Shown one piece after another: positions 17,796-24,106 of a DNA stretch of 40,431 nt. This DNA is from Mycobacteriales bacterium. Its GTDB lineage: Bacteria > Actinomycetota > Actinomycetes > JAFAQI01. The position numbers and the translations under genes were made by a program. Numbering within the stretch: position 1 is the first letter of the stretch; every line of letters begins with the position of its first letter. Below the pieces are notes generated by a model. The model had not been told where the DNA came from. It did no database searches and saw only the letters and a list, made by a program, of their open reading frames with translations. The stretch is from the NCBI GenBank assembly GCA_035504215.1, contig DATJSI010000068.1, forward strand, positions 1 through 40,431, written 5' to 3'.

Positions 17796-17990
17796 ATGGC
17801 CAGAAAGACCCGTCGCATCGACGCCGAGCTGTGCCCCGAGTGCTGCGAGCACGGCGTGGCACTGGTGTGGTTCTGCGGCTGGTGCGCCGAGCTCGAGGAG
17901 TTCGGGACCAGCGACTTCGGCGTCTGGGGCACGGAGCTGGTCCTGCCGTGCGAGCACCGGACACCCGCCCGGCATTCCGAGTCGGCCTGA
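17796..17990 (+). CDS. Small Cys-rich (zinc-ribbon-like) protein
   Basis: The 64-residue protein begins MARKTRRIDAELCPECCEHG. CPECC, then CGWC 14 residues later and a final CEH give a cluster that could bind zinc. Almost every codon ends in G or C, which argues for real coding. The start has no ribosome-binding site but a TANNNT -10 lies 6 bases upstream. I do not recognise a family; it may be a short zinc-binding regulatory or structural protein. The neighbours are the divergent DAO oxidase gene and the PAS-EAL gene 160 bases downstream. Confidence 0.65.
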   Translation: MARKTRRIDAELCPECCEHGVALVWFCGWCAELEEFGTSDFGVWGTELVLPCEHRTPARHSESA

Positions 17991-18041
17991 GCCGCACGGC
18001 AGGGACGCGCCGGTAGGCCGACGAAGGCCCCCGGCCGGAGG

Positions 18042-18071
18042 GTCAAGCGCCCGATCTCGCAGTCCGATACC
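18042..18071 (+). promoter_or_regulatory. Sigma-28/WhiG-like promoter of the PAS-EAL gene
   Basis: GTCAAG (18042-18047), a 16-base spacer and CCGATACC (18064-18071) match the CTCAAG-N15-GCCGATACC form seen in actinobacterial FliA/WhiG-type promoters as I recall it. It is the best of three such elements in the window. Transcription would start near 18078, about 70 bases before the ATG. Confidence 0.5.
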
Positions 18072-18149
18072 CAACGGGAAACCGCACGCCGGTCGCGCCG
18101 CCGTGGCCGGAATCCAGTCGGCGTGCGCAGCACTCGGGCGGTTGTCGAG

Positions 18150-19559
18150 ATGAGCGGGCAGGATCCGGACGCAGCGACCGACGTGCACCGGCGGACACCA
18201 GGTCAGCCGCTGCACGGTACGGGGACCTCGATCGCGGTTCTCGTCCTCAGTGTGGTGCTCGTCGCGGTGGCGGCGGTCGGGGTCGGCACGGATCCGGGCG
18301 TCGCCATGGCCGCGATCGCCGTCGTGGCCGGTCTTGACGTCCTCGCCGCGTTGATGCTCGTGCGGCAGTACCGCACCACCGGCGAGCGACTGCGCCGCCA
18401 GCTCGATCGAGCCGACGAGCTCGAGCGCCTGCAGACCACTCTGCTCGACCACATGATCGACGGCGTGTACATGCAGAACCGGGACGGCAAGTTCCTCGCC
18501 TACAACCACGCCGCCCGCACGATCCTCGGTCTGAGCGAGGCGGAGCTCGCCGGCGGAGCCGCCCTGGACGCGTTCCGCAGCCGGCTGCTGCACGCCGACG
18601 GCAGCCGGTGGAGCGGCACCGACCTGACCCCGCCCCAGGCGACGTTTGCGACCGGCCAACCGCAGCGCGAGCTGGTCGTCGGGGTCGACAAGGGAACCGG
18701 TGAGCCGACCTGGATGTCGTTCAGCACGGCACCGGCAATCGGACCGGACGGGCGCGTCGAGGCGGTCGTCACGTGCCTCAGCGATGTCACCGACCGGCAC
18801 TCGGCGCGGCTGGCGGCCACATCCGTGGCGGCGCAACGCCGGCAACGCGTGCTCGACGTACTCGACCGGCAGCGCATCTCGATGGTGTTCCAGCCGATCA
18901 TGGCGCTCGACAACGGGCGCATCGTCGGAGCCGAGGCGTTGGCCCGGTTCCCCGGCCACCCCAACCCGACCCCGGACGTCTGGTTTGCCGACGCTGCCGC
19001 CGAGGACCTCGGCCTCGACCTCGAGCTGGCCGCGATCAGCGCCGCTCTCGGCCGGTTGCACGACCTTCCGGCCGGCGCCTACCTGTCGGTGAACGTCTCG
19101 CCGGCGGCGGTCCTGTCGCCGCAGCTGCAGCGGCTGCTCGGCGGCGTACCGGCGCACCGCATCGTGGTGGAGCTCACCGAGCACGAAAGCGTGGACAACT
19201 ACGAGGAGGTCGTCGGCGCGCTGCGCGTGCTCCGTGCGAGCGGGGTGCGGCTAGCGGTCGACGACGCGGGAGCCGGCTTCGCCAGTCTCCGGCACATCCT
19301 CAACCTCCGGCCGGACCTCATCAAGCTCGATCTCGGGATCACCCGAGGCATCGACGACGACCCCGCCCGGCGTGCACTCGCCGCCTCGCTGCTGGCCTTC
19401 GGCGCCGAGATCGGCGCCGGCATCGTGGCGGAAGGCATCGAGACCGCGAACGAACTCGATGCATTGAAGGCGCTCGGTGTCCGCTTCGGCCAGGGTTACC
19501 ACCTCGGGATGCCGGCGCCACTGCCGCTCACGGTCACCGAGGCGGCACTGGCGAGCTGA
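18150..19559 (+). CDS. Membrane PAS-EAL c-di-GMP phosphodiesterase
   Basis: The 469-residue protein has two membrane segments (about residues 25-50 and 55-78), a PAS domain (about 95-215, LLDHMIDGVYMQNRDGKFLA onward) and an EAL domain with E262 (EALARF). The EAL catalytic set looks intact: NVSP, ELTEHES, DDAGAGFASL in place of DDFGTGYSS, LIKLDLG, AEGIET and QGYHLG. It should hydrolyse c-di-GMP to pGpG, with the PAS domain or membrane part as sensor. No GGDEF domain is present. ATG 18150 is chosen because it starts just before the hydrophobic region; GTG 18123 adds nine residues. The DUF6458 gene is convergent 18 bases downstream. Confidence 0.9.
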   Translation: MSGQDPDAATDVHRRTPGQPLHGTGTSIAVLVLSVVLVAVAAVGVGTDPGVAMAAIAVVAGLDVLAALMLVRQYRTTGERLRRQLDRADELERLQTTLLDHMIDGVYMQNRDGKFLAYNHAARTILGLSEAELAGGAALDAFRSRLLHADGSRWSGTDLTPPQATFATGQPQRELVVGVDKGTGEPTWMSFSTAPAIGPDGRVEAVVTCLSDVTDRHSARLAATSVAAQRRQRVLDVLDRQRISMVFQPIMALDNGRIVGAEALARFPGHPNPTPDVWFADAAAEDLGLDLELAAISAALGRLHDLPAGAYLSVNVSPAAVLSPQLQRLLGGVPAHRIVVELTEHESVDNYEEVVGALRVLRASGVRLAVDDAGAGFASLRHILNLRPDLIKLDLGITRGIDDDPARRALAASLLAFGAEIGAGIVAEGIETANELDALKALGVRFGQGYHLGMPAPLPLTVTEAALAS

Positions 19560-19577
19560 TCGCCGTTCCGGTGGAGG

Positions 19578-19823
19578 TCAGGACTCGACGTGCGTGACGC
19601 GCGTCGTGCCGTCGTCGTACTGCGAGTAGGGAACCCGCTCGACGGTTTGGACCGAACGACGGCGCGGGGCAAACATCACGAGGTCGAGGACGATCCCTAC
19701 GGCGCCCACCGCCATGAGGATCACGCCAACCATCTGAAGGTTCACGCCGTTGACAGTCGCGTGTAACGCGAAGGTCAGGACGGCGCCAAGCGCGATGAAG
19801 AACAGACCCACTCCGATACCCAT
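19578..19823 (-). CDS. DUF6458 family small membrane protein
   Basis: This protein of 81 residues has two membrane segments (MGIGVGLFFIALGAVLTFAL and VGVILMAVGAVGIVLDLVMF) separated by a short VNGVNLQ loop. It fits the actinobacterial DUF6458 family. A charged tail, RVPYSQYDDGTTRVTHVE, faces the cytoplasm or the outside. GGGAG lies 5 bases before the ATG. A weak GGGTAT -10 occurs about 38 bases upstream (19867-19862), resembling SigB-type promoters. Function unknown. Confidence 0.85.
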   Translation of the reverse strand: MGIGVGLFFIALGAVLTFALHATVNGVNLQMVGVILMAVGAVGIVLDLVMFAPRRRSVQTVERVPYSQYDDGTTRVTHVES

Positions 19824-19861
19824 GTGCACTCCCGGATCGCGGCCTCGCACACGCGGAGGCG

Positions 19862-19867
19862 ATACCC
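19862..19867 (-). promoter_or_regulatory. Possible SigB-type -10 of the DUF6458 gene
   Basis: The minus strand reads GGGTAT, matching the SigB/SigF-type -10 (GGGTAT/C). No matching GNNT or GTTT -35 was found at 14-16 bases upstream, so support is weak. Confidence 0.25.
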
Positions 19868-19960
19868 GGTTGCTGCCCGCATGGGCACGACGTCAAACCT
19901 CAACAACCGCAAGGCATTTGGGTGAAACTTGTAAACGTCGACGAACCGGATTCGCAGCCG

Positions 19961-21637
19961 TCACTCGGTCAAGGTCGCGGTCACGGGACCTGGTTCGACA
20001 GCTGACGCCGTGACGTTCGTCGGCGTCTCCACCACACCGACCCGCGGCGCACGTGAGATCTCGTCGACACTGATGCACAGGATCGCGATGTCGTCGCGAA
20101 GACGATCCGGGTCCACGCCCTCGAGCACCAACGCGCACAGCGAGTCCGCATCGAGGTCGTCCGATGCGCCTTCGACCAAGGCGCGGAGCTCGGCCAACGA
20201 GTCGGACAGCGACACTCCCGGCACTTCCAGGAGACCGTCGGTGAACAGCAGCAGGATCGAACCTGCTGCAACCCGGTACTCGGCTTCCGCGCGCCTGGTC
20301 GGGGTGGCGACCGGAGCACCGAGCACGAGCGACCCGCCGGCGGCCAGCTCGTCGACGGTGCCGTCGGGCCGCCGGACGAACGGCGGCAGGTGCCCGCCGT
20401 TCGCGAACGACAGCAGCCGCTCGCCGTCCGCGTCCGGAGGGCCGAGTACGCCGTAGAAGACGGTCACCAGCTCGGAGATCTCGAAGCTCGACACCAGGTC
20501 GTCGAGGCGGTCGAGGACTTCGGACGGGCGCGCGCCACTCGACGCGTAGGCGCGAAGTGACGCTTGCAACTTCGACATCGCCGCGGCGGCCGCGATGTCG
20601 TGGCCGACGACATCGCCGATCACGATGCCCGTTCGTTCGCCATCGAGTGCGAACACGTCAAACCAGTCGCCGCCGATCTCCTGGTGAGCCGAGCCGGGCA
20701 GGTACCGCGCGGCCAGGCCCAGACCGGGCACGACCGGCAGCGTCGGCAGCAGGCTGAGCTGCAGCGCCTCGGCGACTCGGTGCTCGGTGTCGTACAGCGC
20801 GAGCGCCGACCGCCGGCGCCGGCTCTCGATCTCGACGACCACCGCCATGAGAGCGGTCACCAGCACGCCGCCGCCAAGGACGATCCACGGTGCCGCCGAG
20901 GTCGCGCCCCCGACCAGCGGGTGCTTGGCTGACGCCTGCAGCGTCCAGGTCGTGGAGCCCGCCATCAGTGGCTCGGTGTGGACCAGCCCGGTGAGAGGCA
21001 GCGTGCTAGTGGTCTCTGCAAGGACATCGCGCCGGATCGGTCGCGGAGCGGCATAGATGACGACGCGCAACTCGCTGAAGGGCGCGGCGCCGGCCGACCT
21101 CGGCGCTCCGATCGGACCGAGCAGGTCCTCGCGGTAGAGCACCGTCCCCGCGGGTGCGACCGGAGGGCCCAGCGCGAAGCCGAGCGCGCGGGTCGCACCG
21201 TGCCCGATAACCGCCGTCGGCACCAGCTGTGTCGTGGTCAGCGCCTGCTCGAAGGCGCGCGCTCGGGGCCCGGTGACCACCTCACCCTTGTGCAGGCCGG
21301 CGCCCTCCGCCATCGCGACGACAAATCCGGTCGGCGTCTTGCGGATCAGAGCGAAGGTCACCTGCTGGGTCGAGCCGGTCTCGGCCGCGGCGCTCGCCCG
21401 CTCGAACGCAATGGGCGACTCGTGGGTGGCACGCAGAACTCCGCCCAGCACCTGCAACGGAACCGGCAACGCGCTGATGGAGGAGTCCAGCACGAGTCCG
21501 ACCTCGTTGGTGCGCTCCTTGAGCAGACGACGCTCCTGATCGCGTACCGCGACGCGGGTGACCCAGGCCCCGACTCCCGTGATCACCAGCATCACCACGA
21601 TGACGGCGATGCTGAGCGGCCGCAGCTGTCGTGTCAT
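19961..21637 (-). CDS. Membrane SpoIIE/PP2C serine phosphatase (RsbU-like)
   Basis: The 558-residue protein has a membrane segment (9-29), an extracytoplasmic sensor of about 215 residues, a second membrane segment (251-270) and a SpoIIE-type PP2C phosphatase domain (about 305-535). Metal-binding aspartates are visible at D324 (GGDWFD), D342 (IGDVVGHD), D467 (FTDGLLE) and D515/516 (RDDIAI). It should dephosphorylate an antagonist such as the STAS protein encoded 1.1 kb away. Its ATG overlaps the stop of the HATPase gene by 4 bases, so the two are translationally coupled. The sensor ligand is unknown. Confidence 0.9.
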   Translation of the reverse strand: MTRQLRPLSIAVIVVMLVITGVGAWVTRVAVRDQERRLLKERTNEVGLVLDSSISALPVPLQVLGGVLRATHESPIAFERASAAAETGSTQQVTFALIRKTPTGFVVAMAEGAGLHKGEVVTGPRARAFEQALTTTQLVPTAVIGHGATRALGFALGPPVAPAGTVLYREDLLGPIGAPRSAGAAPFSELRVVIYAAPRPIRRDVLAETTSTLPLTGLVHTEPLMAGSTTWTLQASAKHPLVGGATSAAPWIVLGGGVLVTALMAVVVEIESRRRRSALALYDTEHRVAEALQLSLLPTLPVVPGLGLAARYLPGSAHQEIGGDWFDVFALDGERTGIVIGDVVGHDIAAAAAMSKLQASLRAYASSGARPSEVLDRLDDLVSSFEISELVTVFYGVLGPPDADGERLLSFANGGHLPPFVRRPDGTVDELAAGGSLVLGAPVATPTRRAEAEYRVAAGSILLLFTDGLLEVPGVSLSDSLAELRALVEGASDDLDADSLCALVLEGVDPDRLRDDIAILCISVDEISRAPRVGVVETPTNVTASAVEPGPVTATLTE

Positions 21638-22626
21638 CTGCGGTCGGCGTCCAGGTTCGTTCCCCCGGACGGCGCGGGTTCGTCGACCCCGTAGGGCCAG
21701 GAGGTGGCGGCTTGGCCCGAGAGCTGGCGGACGATCTCGTCGGTGTACCAGCGGCGGAAGCGGACCACCTCCGGCGTCGATGGAGGCGTCAGCAGCTCAC
21801 CGCGCCGGCAACTCGCGTCTGCCTCGTCGAGCTGGTCGGCCATCAGCGCGACCTGGGCATGAGATCCGGAAGGGAACAGCATCGACACGTCGACGGTTCG
21901 CTTGCCCGCCCGCCGCGCAGCCTCGACCTGGGCCCGGCGCTCCTCGTTGCCCACCCCGAACTGCTCGACGATCTTCGCCGCAAGAACCAGCAGGCCCGGC
22001 GCGACCCGCCCACCACCGTGGTCGGTGCCGGACTGCAGCAGCAGTGCGAACTCGCGCACGAGCGCGTCGTGGTGCTCCTCGACGGCGAGGTACGTCGCAA
22101 CCGGCAGCCCGCGCAGCCACACGGTGAAGGCGGGGCCGCCGAGCGTGCCCGGCGGGGCCGCCGCCGGCGCTGGTGCGACCGGCTCGCTGTCGTAGGCGTC
22201 GCGGCTGGTGACTTGGTGCCCCGGGCCGCTGCGGCTCGCACCGTCGGCGACACGGAACCACACCGACTTGCGCATCGCGTCCGCGTGCACGCCCCACTCC
22301 TCGGCGAGCGCCTCGACCAGATGCAGCCCTCGACCGGTCGCCGCGTCCTGCTGATAGGTCTTCAGGACCGGCTTGCTCGGGTTGTGGTCGGAGACCTCGA
22401 TGGTCACCACCGCCCCGGCGCGGGTCGCCGCCACCTCCACCACGTCGGTGGTGTGCAGGATCGCGTTGGTGACCAGCTCGGAGAGCAACAGCTGGACAGT
22501 CGCCAGGCCGTCCGAGGACCACCCGCTCAGGTAACCGGCGAGCCAGGTGCGGGCCTGGCCGACCGCGGCGGGATTCGCGGCAAGGTCGAGCCGTTCGCGG
22601 TCGGGCTGCGCCACGCGGCTCACCAT
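21634..22626 (-). CDS. HATPase anti-sigma kinase-like protein with extra C-terminal domain
   Basis: The 330-residue protein has an N-terminal HATPase_c domain of the RsbW/SpoIIAB type (about residues 10-125). The N-box has E50 and N54 (SELVTNAILH) and the G2-box is GRGLHLVE (98-105). This family phosphorylates a STAS antagonist and binds a sigma factor. Residues about 150-320 form a second, unrecognised domain (LPVATYLAVEEHHDALVREF onward, rich in His, Arg and acidic residues). The C-terminal domain is unusual for an anti-sigma factor of about 140 residues. It is divergent from the STAS gene and coupled to the phosphatase gene, giving a near-complete partner-switching set. Confidence 0.85.
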   Translation of the reverse strand: MVSRVAQPDRERLDLAANPAAVGQARTWLAGYLSGWSSDGLATVQLLLSELVTNAILHTTDVVEVAATRAGAVVTIEVSDHNPSKPVLKTYQQDAATGRGLHLVEALAEEWGVHADAMRKSVWFRVADGASRSGPGHQVTSRDAYDSEPVAPAPAAAPPGTLGGPAFTVWLRGLPVATYLAVEEHHDALVREFALLLQSGTDHGGGRVAPGLLVLAAKIVEQFGVGNEERRAQVEAARRAGKRTVDVSMLFPSGSHAQVALMADQLDEADASCRRGELLTPPSTPEVVRFRRWYTDEIVRQLSGQAATSWPYGVDEPAPSGGTNLDADRR

Positions 22627-22660
22627 CGCCTATCGGGCCCGGATTGCCCAGGCATCCGAC

Positions 22661-22666
22661 TAATCT
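22661..22666 (+). promoter_or_regulatory. Possible -10 element of the STAS gene
   Basis: TAATCT fits TANNNT and would start transcription about 70 bases before the GTG at 22743. No matching -35 is visible. The 116-base divergent region otherwise holds nothing I can identify. Confidence 0.3.
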
Positions 22667-22742
22667 TGACGATGACGCCAGCAACCGAGCCGACCGGGCC
22701 GACGACGGCTGCGGGTCGCCATGGAGCAGGGGGACCGGATCT

Positions 22743-23081
22743 GTGCAGTTCGGACTGACCGTCGACGACAGTCATCCGCCGTACGCGGTGCTCACCGCGT
22801 CCGGGGAGATCGACGTGGCAACCGCGCCCGATCTGCGCGCCGCGTTGCTCGACCTGATCGGCGAGGGCCGCACCCGCATCGTGGTCGACCTCGAGCAGGT
22901 GGAGTTCCTCGACAGCACCGGCCTCGGCGTCCTTGTCAGCACCGTCAAGCGGGTCCGCGCGGACGGCGGGGACCTCTCGGTGGTCTGCACCCGGCCGCAG
23001 ATCCTTCAGGTCTTCGAGATCACCGGCCTGACGGCGGTGTTCTCGGTGCACGACAGCCTGGACCAGGCGGTCGCCAGCTGA
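22743..23081 (+). CDS. STAS anti-sigma factor antagonist (RsbV-like)
   Basis: The 112-residue single-domain STAS protein has the phosphoacceptor motif DSTGLG (Ser at residue 58). In partner switching the unphosphorylated form binds the kinase and frees the sigma factor, and the SpoIIE phosphatase removes the phosphate. GTG 22743 is chosen because AGGGGGA lies 8 bases upstream and the domain starts directly after; the open frame extends to 22644. It is divergent from the HATPase gene by 116 bases. No sigma factor gene is in the window. Confidence 0.92.
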   Translation: MQFGLTVDDSHPPYAVLTASGEIDVATAPDLRAALLDLIGEGRTRIVVDLEQVEFLDSTGLGVLVSTVKRVRADGGDLSVVCTRPQILQVFEITGLTAVFSVHDSLDQAVAS

Positions 23082-23118
23082 CTCGGCCGACCGCCGGCAG
23101 TCCCCTCCCCCCACGTAC

Positions 23119-23137
23119 GCCGCCTAGACTCGGCGGC
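23119..23137. terminator. Hairpin between STAS and hydrophobic-protein genes
   Basis: GCCGCC, 7 bases and GGCGGC form a short stem that covers the end of the hydrophobic-protein gene, 38 bases past the STAS stop. It may end transcription from the STAS side. Confidence 0.35.
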
Positions 23138-23258
23138 CGGTGAGCAGGCTGGCGATGCCGATGATCACCGCCAGGATGAGACCCCACCACAGCACGTGGG
23201 CGGCGAAGCCGAGTCCGGCGAACACGACCAGCAGTATCAGCGCGATGATGAGTAACAC
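23124..23258 (-). CDS. Small hydrophobic membrane protein (44 residues)
   Basis: The 44-residue protein has two hydrophobic helices: LLIIALILLVVFAGLGFAA, then HVLWWGLILAVIIGIASLL. It ends in TGRRV. The pattern (VLWW in the turn) matches the short hydrophobic proteins common in actinobacteria and often stress-linked. The GTG start has GGAGG 5 bases upstream, and a SigB-like promoter lies about 30 bases further. I infer a membrane-stress function; no direct evidence. Confidence 0.75.
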   Translation of the reverse strand: MLLIIALILLVVFAGLGFAAHVLWWGLILAVIIGIASLLTGRRV

Positions 23259-23288
23259 CCTGACCTCCGATTCCGGTTGATCCGTTCA

Positions 23289-23314
23289 GTACCCCGATTT
23301 TCGACGCCGGACAC
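23289..23314 (-). promoter_or_regulatory. SigB-type promoter of the hydrophobic-protein gene
   Basis: The minus strand reads GTGT (23314-23311), 16 bases and GGGTAC (23294-23289), matching the Streptomyces SigB consensus GNNT-N14-16-GGGTAC/T. It lies 31 bases before the GTG at 23258 with GGAGG in between. Confidence 0.45.
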
Positions 23315-23420
23315 CCGAAACGTTGAACCGGCGAACAGGACTGGCCCGGAGCGGCGCCTCGGTTGACGCCGGGCGCCGATCGGCACGGCTCCACGATCAC
23401 GGACGCACAACCGAAAAGTG

Positions 23421-23567
23421 ACGGAATGACAACGGAATGGGGTGCGCGCACTGGGTGGCCGCGCGCTCCGACGAGCCGGCGACCCCGCGACCTGCCTTGA
23501 TCCGTCAGTCAGTTTGACGGCGATGGTCAATCGGGCTCCGGCGGCTGCCGAAGAAGGTTACGGAATG
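23421..23567 (+). repeat. Three ACGGAATG copies in a 364-base intergenic region
   Basis: ACGGAATG occurs at 23421, 23432 (11 bases apart, one helical turn) and 23560. A 6-bp inverted repeat CCGTCA/TGACGG lies at 23502-23520. The rest of the 23259-23622 region holds the SigB-like promoter and no gene. The repeats could be binding sites for a regulator of the gene at 23623; no regulator adjoins them. Confidence 0.3.
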
Positions 23568-23622
23568 CCACGGCGAGGACATTTCCACCCCGAGTCGCCA
23601 TGAGTCCACCTGAGGAGCCCGG

Positions 23623-24057
23623 ATGGAAGACCGTGAGATGCTGCTCACCGAGGCCTACGACGAGGGCGTCGTCACCGAGGTCATCCGGCCGGCGGCGATC
23701 GTTCCGGAGCAGGCGGCACGTCAGGTGCTGGTCGAGCTCGCGATGCGCGACGTCCGCATGGGTGGCCTGTGGTGGTCCGAGCCCACGATCTGGCGGCGCT
23801 ACGACCGGTCGTGGAACGGCACCGACGGTGGCACCGGATCGGCCGAGGTGCTCGGCACGATGCAGATTGCCTACGGCGTGCCCACGCGCTTCGACATCAC
23901 GATCTACCGCGCGACCATCACCCGGCTCGGCTGCGAGCACGGGATGACGGTGACCAGCCTGTGTGACGAAGCGCTCGCGTTCGGCGGCCTCACCCTCGAC
24001 ACCTGCCCGCGCGCCGATCTTCAACCGCCGCCGCGGCCGTTCCGCATCCGCTCGTAG
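23623..24057 (+). CDS. Hypothetical protein of 144 residues
   Basis: A soluble protein beginning MEDREMLLTEAYDEGVV. It has an acidic N-terminus, a Trp-rich middle (GGLWWSEPTIWRRY), a GVPTRFDITIYRATITRLGC strand region, and Cys at about 100, 110 and 125. The C-terminus is proline-rich and basic. GAGGAG lies 6 bases before the ATG. High GC3 and its own intergenic space support it. I do not recognise a family. It lies between the stress module and the HD-GYP gene (convergent). Confidence 0.7.
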   Translation: MEDREMLLTEAYDEGVVTEVIRPAAIVPEQAARQVLVELAMRDVRMGGLWWSEPTIWRRYDRSWNGTDGGTGSAEVLGTMQIAYGVPTRFDITIYRATITRLGCEHGMTVTSLCDEALAFGGLTLDTCPRADLQPPPRPFRIRS

Positions 24058-24060
24058 CAG

Positions 24061-24086
24061 TCGGCCGCGTGAAACGCGCGGCCCGA
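24061..24086. terminator. Bidirectional hairpin terminator
   Basis: GGCCGCG (24063-24069), a 7-base loop and CGCGGCC (24077-24083) form a perfect 7-bp stem, extended by TCGG/CCGA with one bulge, between convergent genes. It has no T-tract. Confidence 0.6.
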
Positions 24087-24106
24087 CGCTGTCCGGCTGT
24101 CAGTGG

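Noticed and set aside
17688-19184. 498-codon minus-strand frame over the PAS-EAL gene
   Set aside because: No motif; opposite a gene with clear EAL residues.
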